From Tenacibaculum sp. 190130A14a (GTDB taxonomy: Bacteria > Bacteroidota > Bacteroidia > Flavobacteriales > Flavobacteriaceae), in assembly GCF_964048965.1 (NCBI RefSeq), contig NZ_OZ040189.1, forward strand, positions 2,232,001-2,296,000: a DNA stretch of 64,000 nucleotides, in the 5' to 3' direction. Below the pieces are notes generated by a model, which was not told the origin of the DNA, searched no databases, and saw only the letters and a program-made list of their open reading frames with translations. Below, in pieces: positions 43,036 to 52,605 of the stretch. Position numbers and translations under genes: made by a program. Within the stretch, counting starts at the first letter, position 1; the number at the start of each line of letters is the position of its first letter.

Positions 43036-44472
43036 TTATTTTGATTTTGCTGCTAAAATTTCTTCAGCAAATTTATTACACAATAAGAAGGTATCTCTAA
43101 TATGATCAATCGTTGTTTTAGGATTAATCAAACACATTCTTAATACTACTTGTTTATTCAATATTGTAGTAACTAATAATGCTTCTTTAGATTCCATTAC
43201 TCTTCTTGATATTTCTTGATTCAAACTATCTATTTCTTCTTCACTTAAGTTTAAACCAATTGGATTGTATCTGAAATTAATTACCGCTAAAGTAGCTGGT
43301 GAAATAATTTCCCAATTTCTACTTTTGCGAAGCATATCTTCTACATCATCTGCTAACTGAATATTGTAGGTTACGGCTTCCTTAAAAGCCTCTAATCCAT
43401 ATGTTTTAATAGACATATAAAACTTTAAAGCTCTAAATCTACGTGTTAACTGTACCCCATAATCATAAAAGTTAATCTCCGATTCATTCCCTTCAATATC
43501 TCTTAAGTATTCTGGCTTCTCACTAAACGTATTACTTAACCAAGAAGAATCTTTTACCAATAAGCATCCAATTTCATAAGGTTGATAAAACCATTTATGC
43601 GGATCTACTGTTAACGAATCAGCTCGTTCAATACCACGTAATGCCCTTGCTCCTTTATCAGATAAAATAGCGGCTCCTCCATATGCTCCATCTATATGAA
43701 ACCACATATTTTCTGCTTCACAGATATCAGCGATATCATCTAATGGATCTACAGTTCCTGTATTAGTTGTTCCTGCTGAAGCAATAAAACAAAATGGTTG
43801 CAAACCTTCTAATCGGTCTTTTGCAATGGCATTCTTCAATTTGTTAATGCTAATTCTAAATTCAATATCGGTTGGTAATATTCGAATCTGTTCCTTTTTA
43901 AATCCAAGAACTCTTATGGCTTTAATATTAGAAGAATGGGCTTGATCAGAAAGATAAATTACTGCTTTTGAAAAGTCATCACCACATTTAATTCTTCTTG
44001 CCGTAACCAAGGCTGTTAAATTTGCCATAGAACCACCACTGGTAAATATACCTCCTCCTGCTTTTACAGGAAAGTTAAACATTTTTAATAACCAGTTCAT
44101 AGTAACGATTTCTAACTCCGCTGCCGCAGGAGAAACAATCCATCCTCCAGAAAAAATATTAAATCCTGTTGCTAAACTATCTGCCATAGTACTTATATAA
44201 TTACTAGGTCCAGGTACAAAAGAATAAAATTTAGGATGTGAAGTAACATTACTATATGGAATAACATTTTCCATTACAAACTCCAATACCTCATTAGGAG
44301 GCATTCCCTTATCAGGGGCTTCTTGTAAGAAAATCGAATCCATTTCCTTTCTTGTTGCTGATGTAACAGGTTTCTTATCTTCCAAGTTTGCCCAATGCTC
44401 AGCTATTAAGTCGACTATTTTATAACCATAGGCTTTCATTTCATCTATAGATAAATCAAAATGAGCGCTCAT
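43036..44472 (-). CDS. PLP-dependent decarboxylase (group II, aromatic-L-amino-acid decarboxylase-like)
   Basis: A 478-residue fold-type I PLP enzyme. Group II decarboxylase features are the N-terminal HPKFYSFVPGPSN, GGSMANLTAL, the cofactor-stacking FIASAGTTNTGTVDPL, WFHIDGAYGGAA with the PLP aspartate, and the Schiff-base lysine in SLTVDPHKWFYQPYEIG. The family includes aromatic amino acid, glutamate and diaminobutyrate decarboxylases, and some members are aldehyde synthases. Automatic labels often say aminotransferase class V. The substrate is not evident and there is no operon partner. Confidence 0.85.
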   Translation of the reverse strand: MSAHFDLSIDEMKAYGYKIVDLIAEHWANLEDKKPVTSATRKEMDSIFLQEAPDKGMPPNEVLEFVMENVIPYSNVTSHPKFYSFVPGPSNYISTMADSLATGFNIFSGGWIVSPAAAELEIVTMNWLLKMFNFPVKAGGGIFTSGGSMANLTALVTARRIKCGDDFSKAVIYLSDQAHSSNIKAIRVLGFKKEQIRILPTDIEFRISINKLKNAIAKDRLEGLQPFCFIASAGTTNTGTVDPLDDIADICEAENMWFHIDGAYGGAAILSDKGARALRGIERADSLTVDPHKWFYQPYEIGCLLVKDSSWLSNTFSEKPEYLRDIEGNESEINFYDYGVQLTRRFRALKFYMSIKTYGLEAFKEAVTYNIQLADDVEDMLRKSRNWEIISPATLAVINFRYNPIGLNLSEEEIDSLNQEISRRVMESKEALLVTTILNKQVVLRMCLINPKTTIDHIRDTFLLCNKFAEEILAAKSK

Positions 44473-44581
44473 AATTTTGTTTATTTTTATAATTATACTG
44501 CAAAATTACGGAATACTATTTGCTTGTTATTTGATAAAGTATTTTAATTCTTTATTAAGAATAATAAAACATACTTTTCCT

Positions 44582-44589
44582 TATTTTTG
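44582..44589 (+). promoter_or_regulatory. Promoter -7 box (TATTTTTG) for the OstA-like unit
   Basis: TATTTTTG lies 21 bp before the TTG start at 44611. The correctly placed box supports that unusual start. Confidence 0.5.
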
Positions 44590-44610
44590 TGTGATTAAAT
44601 TTGAAACATT

Positions 44611-46260
44611 TTGAAACATTTCTTTCTGCTTATCTCGTTGTTTTTTTCAATGACGATTTTTTCTCAAACCAAACAGATTAAAATACTTTCTACCGAATTA
44701 AGTACTGCGGATGAAAAAAAATATCCTGGAGCAACCATTTTAATTGGAAGTGTAAAAATGTCTCATGAAGGCGCTACACTAGAATGTAAAAGAGCCTTAT
44801 TATACAAAAAGGATAATCTATTTAAAGCACTTGGAGAAGTTGTTATTGAACAAGGAGATAGTATTATTCAATACAGTGATTTTGCTACTTATAGTGGAAA
44901 TACAAAAATTGCTAAATCGTGGGGAAATGTAGAAATCAATGATAAAGAAATGAAGTTAAGTACGGATACACTTTATTTTGACAGGAAAGAACAAATTTTA
45001 TTCTACCCAAATAACGGAACAATCAGAGATAAAAAAAATACGCTCAAAAGTAAACGAGGAACCTACTATTTAAAAGATAAAAAGTTTTCTGCACGTACTA
45101 ATGTTACTGTTGTTAACCCAGAAAACAATTTAGAATCTAATCATTTAGATTATTATACCAATTCTAACTTAGCATATTTGTATGGACCAAGTACCGTTAC
45201 AAACTTAAAAGATAGCACAAAAGTTTATGCCGAAAAAGGATTTTATGATACAAATACAGATGTTTCTTACTTTGTTAAAAATGCTAAACTCTTCTTAAAA
45301 GAAAGAACTGTCTTAGCCGACAGTTTATATTATGATAAAAGGAATGGTTTTGCTTCTGCTACCAATAGAATTAAAGTAATTGATACAGTTCAAAACATGG
45401 TAGCTAAAGGGAATTATGCCGAATTATACGAGTTAAAAGATTCTTTATTTATAATAGATAAAGCCGTTGCTATTTCAGTTTTAGATAAAGATTCTATGTA
45501 TGTTGCTGGAGACAAAATTTTACTTACCGGTAAACCTGAAAAACGTATTGCTCGAATTTATAATAATGTAAAAATATTTAAGTCGGATTTACAAGGTAAA
45601 TGTGATTCTATTCACACCAATCAAGCAACTGGTTTAACAAGAATGTTTAAAAACCCAATTCTATGGTCTCAAAACAGCCAAATTACAGGTGACAGCATTC
45701 AATTTTTAACCAATAAAGAAACAAACAAATTAGATTCTTTAAAAGTTATTCAAAATGCTTTCATGATTCAAAAAGATTCACTTGCCAATGATGTTTTTAA
45801 TCAAATAAAAGGAAGAAACATTTTTGGTAAGTTTAAAGATAATGATTTGAGAACAATGCTTGTAAAAGGGAATGCTGAATCACTTTATTACAATCGAAAT
45901 GAAGATAGTAAAAAGCTAGAAACCATTACAAAACAAACTTCAAGTGATATAGAGTTTACATTAGAAAAGAATGAAATCACTCAAACAAAATACTTCAAAA
46001 AACCCGAAGGAAAAACCTTTCCTCCTTCAGAATTCCCTGAAGAAGAGAAGAAATTTAAAGGGTTTATTTGGAGAGGTCCAGAACAACCTTTAACAGTAGA
46101 AGATATTTTTGTAAAAGATAACGTTACAATACCTTTAAAAAACACAAAAACACAATCTAGAATAGCTGTAGACAAAGCCAAAGATCAATTGAACAAAGAG
46201 TCTTTAAAGAAAGGAAGCGAAAAGCCTAACTTGAAAAAGTTCAATATCAAAAAACGTTAA
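44611..46260 (+). CDS. OstA-like protein of LPS transport
   Basis: A 549-residue exported protein. A signal peptide (KHFFLLISLFFSMTIFSQ) precedes repeated beta-strand elements of the OstA/LptA-LptD jelly roll, such as ATLECKRALLYKKDNLFKALGEV, LSTDTLYFDRKEQILFYPNNG and ADSLYYDKRNGFASATN. The C-terminal 100 residues are Lys-rich. Such long OstA-like proteins in Flavobacteriia are expected to form or extend the periplasmic LPS bridge fed by LptB. The start is a TTG: the first ATG (44650) would remove most of the signal peptide. The tandem TTGAAACATT at 44601-44620 gives two possible TTG codons 10 bp apart in different frames. Confidence 0.82.
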   Translation: MKHFFLLISLFFSMTIFSQTKQIKILSTELSTADEKKYPGATILIGSVKMSHEGATLECKRALLYKKDNLFKALGEVVIEQGDSIIQYSDFATYSGNTKIAKSWGNVEINDKEMKLSTDTLYFDRKEQILFYPNNGTIRDKKNTLKSKRGTYYLKDKKFSARTNVTVVNPENNLESNHLDYYTNSNLAYLYGPSTVTNLKDSTKVYAEKGFYDTNTDVSYFVKNAKLFLKERTVLADSLYYDKRNGFASATNRIKVIDTVQNMVAKGNYAELYELKDSLFIIDKAVAISVLDKDSMYVAGDKILLTGKPEKRIARIYNNVKIFKSDLQGKCDSIHTNQATGLTRMFKNPILWSQNSQITGDSIQFLTNKETNKLDSLKVIQNAFMIQKDSLANDVFNQIKGRNIFGKFKDNDLRTMLVKGNAESLYYNRNEDSKKLETITKQTSSDIEFTLEKNEITQTKYFKKPEGKTFPPSEFPEEEKKFKGFIWRGPEQPLTVEDIFVKDNVTIPLKNTKTQSRIAVDKAKDQLNKESLKKGSEKPNLKKFNIKKR

Positions 46261-46264
46261 TACT

Positions 46265-47443
46265 TTGAAAAAGGAGTTTTTAAAATACCAAGGACAAACA
46301 ACACCTCATCCTTTAGCTATAGAGATATCTAAAGCCAAAGGAAGTTATATTTACGATAGTAATGGTAAAGCTTTATTAGACTTTGTAGCAGGAGTTTCTG
46401 CGAATAGTTTAGGACATAATCATCCAAAGGTTAATCAAGCTATAAAAGCCCAACTAGAAGCCTATACACATGTAATGGTTTATGGAGAGTTTATTCAAAA
46501 ACCTCAACTAGAACTTTGTAAAGCTATTGTGGCAACATTACCTCCTAGCTTATCTTCGGTTTATTTAGTCAATTCTGGTACCGAAGCTACTGAAGGAGCT
46601 CTTAAATTGGCCAAAAGATTTACTGAAAGAAGCGAAATTATAGCTGGAAAAAATGCGTATCATGGAAATACCCAGGGAGCCATGAGCGTTTGTGGAGCTG
46701 AACAACAAAACAGAGCTTTTCGACCTCTAGTTCCTGGTACTAAGTTTATTGATTTTAATAATGAATTAGATTTAGATAAAATTACTACTAAAACAGCAGC
46801 TGTTATTTTAGAAACCATTCAAGGTGGTGCAGGGTTTATTGAACCTCAAAATGATTATTTAGTAAAGGTTAAACAACGCTGTCTAGAAGTAGGCGCTTTG
46901 TTAATCTTAGATGAAATACAAACAGGAATTGGACGCACTGGAAAATTTTGGGGCTTTGAAAACTATCATGTAGTTCCAGATATATTTATTACTGGAAAAG
47001 GATTAGGTGGAGGAATGCCTGTCGGTGCTTTTGTTTCTAGTTATGAAATCATGAATACCTTAAAGGAAAATCCAAAACTAGGACATATTACCACTTTTGG
47101 AGGACATCCTGTAATTGCTGCTGCCAGTTTAGCTACAGTAAATGAAGTAACCTCTTCCAATCTAATGCAAGAAGCTTTAGAAAAGGAACAAATTATAAGA
47201 AACTATTTTAAAGACCATCCTAAAGTAAAAGAGATTCGTGGTAAAGGATTGATGTTAGCTCTATTAGTTGATACCCCAGAAATAGCATCTAGAATCATCT
47301 TAAACTGTATGGAAAAAGGACTTATTTTGTTTTGGTTATTGTTTGAAGGGAGAGCTATTCGCATAACTCCCCCACTAACTTTATCTAACAAAGAACTTAA
47401 AATAGGTTGTCAAATGATTCTTGACGAATTGGATGCTCTTTAA
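46265..47443 (+). CDS. Class III PLP aminotransferase
   Basis: A 392-residue fold-type I aminotransferase of the ornithine/acetylornithine/4-aminobutyrate subgroup. It shows VNSGTEATEGALKLAKR, AYHGNTQGAMSV, LILDEIQTGIGRTGKFWGFE, and the PLP lysine in FITGKGLGGGMPVGAFVS, ending RAIRITPPLTLS. It is a second member of the class besides argD at 59728 and is not in the arg operon, so the substrate is uncertain. The start is TTG at 46265, 4 bp after the OstA-like gene; no in-frame ATG exists until residue 71. It overlaps the end of convergent ilvA by 4 bp. Confidence 0.85.
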   Translation: MKKEFLKYQGQTTPHPLAIEISKAKGSYIYDSNGKALLDFVAGVSANSLGHNHPKVNQAIKAQLEAYTHVMVYGEFIQKPQLELCKAIVATLPPSLSSVYLVNSGTEATEGALKLAKRFTERSEIIAGKNAYHGNTQGAMSVCGAEQQNRAFRPLVPGTKFIDFNNELDLDKITTKTAAVILETIQGGAGFIEPQNDYLVKVKQRCLEVGALLILDEIQTGIGRTGKFWGFENYHVVPDIFITGKGLGGGMPVGAFVSSYEIMNTLKENPKLGHITTFGGHPVIAAASLATVNEVTSSNLMQEALEKEQIIRNYFKDHPKVKEIRGKGLMLALLVDTPEIASRIILNCMEKGLILFWLLFEGRAIRITPPLTLSNKELKIGCQMILDELDAL

Positions 47444-48708
47444 ACCAAAAACTCAAATAAATTAGGCTTATCGTTTAAGTATTCTCCAAAGAAGTTTCGG
47501 TCTTTCATCCTGGCAATTAATGGATGAAGATCTTCTCTTTTTTCCAATTCAATTCCTACGACAGCAGGACCATTTTCTCTATTTGTTTTCTTTGAGTATT
47601 CGAAAAAAGTAATATCATCGTTTTTCCCTAATACATCCATCACAAACTCTTTTAAAGCCCCTGCTCTTTGTGGAAATCGGATGATAAAATAATGCTTTAA
47701 ACCATTGTATAATAAAGCCCTTTCTTTTATCTCAGCAGTACGTGTAATATCATTATTACTGCCACTTACCACACAAACCACATTCTTTCCTTTAATTCCT
47801 TCAGAGAAAGTATCTAGTGCTGCTAAGGTTAAAGCTCCTGCTGGCTCCACTACAATGGCATCTTTATTATACATATCTAAAATTGTCTGACATACTTTTC
47901 CTTCTGGAACAGTAATCATATCAAACAAATTCTCTTTACAAATTTTATACGTTAAACCTCCCACTTGTTGAACGGCTGCTCCATCAACAAACTTATTTAT
48001 CTTGTTTAACTTAACGTTTGTATTTTCTTTAAATGCCGATTGCATTGAAGGAGCTCCTGCTGGCTCTACTCCAATTACCTTAGTATTAGGTGATAATATT
48101 TTAAATACACTCGACAATCCTGACGCCAAACCTCCGCCTCCCACAGGAACAAAAACATAGTCTATAGGTGCATTATTACTCTGCTCAATAATTTCTAGAG
48201 CTACTGTTCCTTGTCCTTCTATAATCTTTTCATCATCAAACGGATGTACAAATGTTTTGCCAAGACTATCAGAAACATACTTCGCTGCATTGTAAGCATC
48301 ATCAAAAGTATCACCAGTTAACTGAATATCTACATAGCTACCTCCAAACATACGTACTTGTTCTACCTTTTGTTTGGGGGTAGGTGAAGGCATAAAAATT
48401 GTACCCTGTATTTGCATTTTACTACATGCCAAAGCTACTCCTTGCGCATGATTTCCTGCACTAGCACACACAATTCCATTTACCAACTCATCGGGCTCTA
48501 ACGAGCTTATTTTATTATAAGCCCCACGTATTTTATAAGAGCGTACTTGCTGTAAGTCTTCTCGTTTTAAAAACACATTTGCTTGAAACCTGTTAGAAAA
48601 CGTAAAGTTTTTTAGCAATGGAGTTACAGCAACCACTTCTTTCAAAGTAGTTGCTGCCTCTTGTATAGCTGTTAGTTTAGGAAAATATGTTGTTGCTTCT
48701 AATTCCAT
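47440..48708 (-). CDS. ilvA: Threonine ammonia-lyase
   Basis: A 422-residue PLP enzyme that deaminates threonine to 2-oxobutanoate, the entry to isoleucine. The lysine is in QQVRSYKIRGAYN, followed by CASAGNHAQGVALAC, VPVGGGGLASGLS and SGSNNDI. A single C-terminal ACT-like regulatory domain (HYFIIRFPQRAGALKEF to NFFGEYLND) suggests isoleucine feedback in the short-form manner. It is the last gene of the ilvEDBNCA operon, 1 bp after ilvC, so its expression should follow the tandem attenuator at 55.4-55.6 kb. Confidence 0.94.
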   Translation of the reverse strand: MELEATTYFPKLTAIQEAATTLKEVVAVTPLLKNFTFSNRFQANVFLKREDLQQVRSYKIRGAYNKISSLEPDELVNGIVCASAGNHAQGVALACSKMQIQGTIFMPSPTPKQKVEQVRMFGGSYVDIQLTGDTFDDAYNAAKYVSDSLGKTFVHPFDDEKIIEGQGTVALEIIEQSNNAPIDYVFVPVGGGGLASGLSSVFKILSPNTKVIGVEPAGAPSMQSAFKENTNVKLNKINKFVDGAAVQQVGGLTYKICKENLFDMITVPEGKVCQTILDMYNKDAIVVEPAGALTLAALDTFSEGIKGKNVVCVVSGSNNDITRTAEIKERALLYNGLKHYFIIRFPQRAGALKEFVMDVLGKNDDITFFEYSKKTNRENGPAVVGIELEKREDLHPLIARMKDRNFFGEYLNDKPNLFEFLV

Positions 48709-48709
48709 A

Positions 48710-50206
48710 TTAAGCCAAAACTGGTTCTTTTTCTTCTGTTTTGATTGATTTCATTGCGGTCATTGCAGAACGTAATACACTTCCTGTTTCTTCAATAGGA
48801 TGATTTCTAATAGCATCGTTAACCTCAATTAATCGTTGGTTATCTACCTTTCCATTGGTACTAAATGATTGACCAATTACATCTGTTGAAACCGTTTTCA
48901 TAAAGTCTTCTAATAAAGGTCTACATGCATGATCAAATAAATAACATCCATATTCTGCAGTATCAGAAATAATACGGTTCATTTCAAATAACTTCTTACG
49001 AGCAATCGTATTTGCAATTAATGGTGTTTCATGTAATGATTCATAATAAGCAGAGGCTTCTATAATACCTGCTTCTGTCATTGTTTCAAAAGCTAGCTCT
49101 ACTCCTGCTCTTACAAAAGCTACTAACAATACGCCATGATCAAAATACTCTTGTTCGTCAATTTCTGAAGTCGTAGCCGCAGTTCTTTCAAATAAGGTTT
49201 CTCCAGTAGCTGCTCTCCATTGTAATAAATTAGCATCGTCGTTTGCCCAATCTTCCATCATAGTCTTAGAGAAATGTCCAGACATAATATCATCCATATG
49301 CTTATGGAACAATGGTCTCATAATATCCTTTAACTCTTCCGATAACTCAAATGCTTTGATCTTTGCCGGATTCGATAAACGATCCATCATATTGGTAATA
49401 CCACCATGCTTTAACGCTTCTGTAATGGTTTCCCAACCGTACTGAATTAATTTAGCTGCATAACTAGCTTCAATTCCTTCAGCTACCATTTTATTAAACG
49501 ATAAAATAGATCCTGTTTGTAGCACACCACATAAAATAGTTTGCTCTCCCATTAAATCAGATTTTACCTCAGCTACAAAAGAAGACTCTAATACACCTGC
49601 TTTATGACCTCCAGTAGCAAATGCATATGCTTTTGCTTGTGCTAAACCTTCTCCTTGCGGATCATTTTCTGGATGTACTGCAATCAAAGTAGGCACTCCA
49701 AATCCACGTTTGTATTCTTCACGTACTTCAGACCCCGGACATTTAGGTGCTACCATAATTACCGTTAAGTCTTTACGTACTTCCATTCCCTCTTCAACAA
49801 TATTAAATCCATGAGAATATGATAAAGTTGCTCCTTCTTTCATTAAAGGCATCACTGTATTTACCACTCTTGTATGTTGCTTATCTGGTGTTAAGTTACA
49901 TACTACATCTGCCTGTGGAATTAACGCTTCAAAGGTTCCCACTTCAAAACCATTAGAAGTAGCATTTTTATAAGACTGGCGTTGCTCTTGAATAGCTGCA
50001 TCTCTTAATGCATACGAGATATCTAATCCAGAATCACGCATATTCAATCCTTGGTTCAATCCTTGTGCTCCACAACCAACAATCACTATTTTCTTTCCAT
50101 CTAATGCTTTAATTCCATCTTCAAATTCAGAAGACTCCATAAATCTACATTTTGCTAACTGTGCTAACTGTTCTCTTAAAGAAAGTTGGTTAAAATAATT
50201 TTTCAT
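48710..50206 (-). CDS. ilvC: Ketol-acid reductoisomerase (long, class II)
   Basis: A 498-residue NADPH enzyme converting acetolactate or acetohydroxybutyrate to the dihydroxy acid. The length and features match the E. coli-type class II enzyme with a duplicated knotted domain, not the 330-residue class I form. It shows [23 protein letters not shown] (nucleotide fold), [17 protein letters not shown] with an Arg and Gln/Ser loop for NADPH, and [27 protein letters not shown] in parts. Metal-binding Asp/Glu are in [12 protein letters not shown] and the second half. The gap from ilvN is 24 bp. Confidence 0.95.
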   Translation of the reverse strand: MKNYFNQLSLREQLAQLAKCRFMESSEFEDGIKALDGKKIVIVGCGAQGLNQGLNMRDSGLDISYALRDAAIQEQRQSYKNATSNGFEVGTFEALIPQADVVCNLTPDKQHTRVVNTVMPLMKEGATLSYSHGFNIVEEGMEVRKDLTVIMVAPKCPGSEVREEYKRGFGVPTLIAVHPENDPQGEGLAQAKAYAFATGGHKAGVLESSFVAEVKSDLMGEQTILCGVLQTGSILSFNKMVAEGIEASYAAKLIQYGWETITEALKHGGITNMMDRLSNPAKIKAFELSEELKDIMRPLFHKHMDDIMSGHFSKTMMEDWANDDANLLQWRAATGETLFERTAATTSEIDEQEYFDHGVLLVAFVRAGVELAFETMTEAGIIEASAYYESLHETPLIANTIARKKLFEMNRIISDTAEYGCYLFDHACRPLLEDFMKTVSTDVIGQSFSTNGKVDNQRLIEVNDAIRNHPIEETGSVLRSAMTAMKSIKTEEKEPVLA

Positions 50207-50230
50207 TTTTATATGTTTAATGCTGTTTGT

Positions 50231-50758
50231 TTAATTATTTATTGATTTTAACATTTCAGAAACTGGCATTTCTTCCTTTGTAATGGCAATACGTCCTGAA
50301 CGAACAAATTGCTTGATTCCATGTTTATTTAATTCGTGATATAACTCTTCTAATTCCTCTTTAGAACCCGATCTTTCTAAGACAAAAAAGTCTTTATTTA
50401 CATTGATAATTCTCGACTTACTATTATTAATTACTTTTTGAATTTCATCATTGTCCACTAGTAAATCGGTACTTAACTTAAACAAGCAAGACTCTTGATA
50501 AACTGTTTGTTCATCATTATGGTAAAACGCTTTGATTACCTCTACCTGCTTTTCTATTTGACCAATAATTTTCTTAACCTTTGCTTCTGTCAATCTCACT
50601 AAAAGCGTAAATCTCGATACACTTTTAATTTCCGATTTAGATACATTGACACTTTCTATATTGATATGTCTTCTTTGGAATATTGCTGATATTCTATTCA
50701 ATAACCCTACTGTATTTTCGGTATATATTGAGATCGTATATGTTTGTTTATTTTCCAT
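50231..50758 (-). CDS. ilvN: Acetolactate synthase regulatory (small) subunit
   Basis: A 175-residue regulatory subunit. The N-terminal ACT domain is YTISIYTENTVGLLNRISAI with the valine-site region QRRHINIESVNVSKSE, followed by the C-terminal ALS-small domain (RIINVNKDFFVLERSGSKEEL). It confers valine feedback on IlvB in other bacteria. ilvB ends 5 bp upstream, as expected for a subunit pair. Confidence 0.94.
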   Translation of the reverse strand: MENKQTYTISIYTENTVGLLNRISAIFQRRHINIESVNVSKSEIKSVSRFTLLVRLTEAKVKKIIGQIEKQVEVIKAFYHNDEQTVYQESCLFKLSTDLLVDNDEIQKVINNSKSRIINVNKDFFVLERSGSKEELEELYHELNKHGIKQFVRSGRIAITKEEMPVSEMLKSINN

Positions 50759-50763
50759 AATAA

Positions 50764-52497
50764 CTATTCTAATCTTACATCTGATACTGAACTACCTGTT
50801 GGAATCATAGGGAAAACATTGTCTTCCTTTTCCACACAAACTTCTAGGAAGTATGCCTCCTCGCTATTCATCATTTCTTGAACGGCATTTTCTAATTGTT
50901 CCCTTTGAGTTACTTTATTTGTTTTTAACTGATATCCTTTTGCAATGGCAATAAAATCTGGATTTACCATTTCTGTAGAGGCATAACGCTTGTCAAAGAA
51001 TAACTGCTGCCATTGGCGTACCATTCCTAAGAATTCATTATTCAGTACTACAATTTTTACCGCAGCTCCTGTTTGTAAAATGGTTCCTAATTCTTGAATC
51101 GTCATTTGGTAACCTCCATCTCCAGCAATAGCTACTACTTGTCTTTCTGGTGCCCCCATTTTAGCTCCAATAGCTGCTGGTAATGCAAACCCCATGGTTC
51201 CTAACCCTCCAGAAGTAATATTACTTTTAGATTCTGTAAACTCAGCATATCTACTGGCAATCATTTGATGTTGTCCTACATCGGTTACAATGACTGCTTT
51301 ACCTTCAGAAGCTTTATTGATTTCCTTAATTACTTCTCCCATGGTTAGCCCTTCCTTCGTTGGGTATAAATCATTCTTTATAACCTTTTCAAACTCTACT
51401 TGATCTAAGGCTCTAAATTCTTCCAACCACTCTTTATGATTCTTTTGAGCTATAAGCGGTAAAATTCCCGATAAGGTATCTTTTGAATTTCCTAATACAG
51501 CAACATCAGCATATACATTCTTATTTACTTCAGCTGGGTCTATTTCAAAATGAATTACTTTTGCCTGTGTCGCATAAGTATCTAAACTACCCGTAACACG
51601 ATCGTCAAATCGCATTCCTACAGCAATTAATACATCACACTCATTGGTTAATTTATTAGGACTATAATTTCCATGCATTCCTACCATTCCTACATGTAAT
51701 GGATGTTTGGTTGGTAAAGCTGAAAGCCCTAAAAGTGTCGATGCTGAAGGAATTCCTGCTTTTTCTATAAAAGCCTTAAACTCTTTCTCTGCTTCTCCCA
51801 GAATAACTCCTTGTCCCCATACAACAAAAGGTTTCTTTGCATTGTTGATTAATTCCGCTGCTGCTTTTAAGCTTTGGTTTTCAACATTAGGTTGTGCTTT
51901 ATAACTACGAACAGAAGTACATGGATTATAGGCAAAATCTAATTCATCAAACTGTGCATTCTTTGTGATGTCTATCAATACAGGTCCAGGTCTACCTGAA
52001 CGTGCTATGTAAAATGCCTTGGCAAATACTTCTGGTATTTCAGATGCCTTGGTTATTTGATAGTTCCATTTCGTAACCGGTGTAGAGATTCCAATGATAT
52101 CTGTTTCTTGAAATGCATCTGTTCCTAATAAATGGCTCCCTACTTGACCTGTAATACAAACCATTGGTGTAGAATCTATTTGTGCATCTGCAATTCCTGT
52201 GATTAAATTGGTTGCTCCAGGACCAGAGGTAGCAATGGCTACTCCTACTTTACCTGTTGCTCTTGCATATCCTTGTGCCATATGCGTAGCTCCTTGTTCA
52301 TGGCGAGTTAAGACATGATGTAATTTATCTTGATACTTGTATAATTCATCATATACCGGCATAATTGCCCCACCAGGGTATCCGTATAATAAATCAACTC
52401 CTTCTTCTAACAAACATTTTACTACGGCCTCAGCCCCAGAAACCTTTACAGTTTCCTTAGTTACTTTTTCTGTTAATGTTGCTGTTTTTGTTTTCAT
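50764..52497 (-). CDS. ilvB: Acetolactate synthase catalytic (large) subunit
   Basis: A 577-residue TPP- and FAD-dependent enzyme catalysing the first common step of valine/leucine and isoleucine synthesis. It shows LLYGYPGGAIMPVYDEL, RHEQGATHMAQGYARATGKVG with the catalytic Glu, TSGPGATNLITGIADA, FAD-region MVGMHGNYSPN, GLGTMGFALPAAIGAK, and the TPP motif GDGGYQMTIQELGT...LNNEFLGMVRQWQ. It has normal length and a single ATG start. A 108-bp gap separates it from ilvD, with no obvious terminator. Confidence 0.96.
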   Translation of the reverse strand: MKTKTATLTEKVTKETVKVSGAEAVVKCLLEEGVDLLYGYPGGAIMPVYDELYKYQDKLHHVLTRHEQGATHMAQGYARATGKVGVAIATSGPGATNLITGIADAQIDSTPMVCITGQVGSHLLGTDAFQETDIIGISTPVTKWNYQITKASEIPEVFAKAFYIARSGRPGPVLIDITKNAQFDELDFAYNPCTSVRSYKAQPNVENQSLKAAAELINNAKKPFVVWGQGVILGEAEKEFKAFIEKAGIPSASTLLGLSALPTKHPLHVGMVGMHGNYSPNKLTNECDVLIAVGMRFDDRVTGSLDTYATQAKVIHFEIDPAEVNKNVYADVAVLGNSKDTLSGILPLIAQKNHKEWLEEFRALDQVEFEKVIKNDLYPTKEGLTMGEVIKEINKASEGKAVIVTDVGQHQMIASRYAEFTESKSNITSGGLGTMGFALPAAIGAKMGAPERQVVAIAGDGGYQMTIQELGTILQTGAAVKIVVLNNEFLGMVRQWQQLFFDKRYASTEMVNPDFIAIAKGYQLKTNKVTQREQLENAVQEMMNSEEAYFLEVCVEKEDNVFPMIPTGSSVSDVRLE

Positions 52498-52605
52498 AAA
52501 CTTAGCTTTATGCTATGTAGCCATTGGCTAGTGCTTCGTTTTCTATTAAATTTTAATACGACTCAAAATAAATTTGAATCTTAATTTTTCCCTCTTTGTA
52601 TAAGA

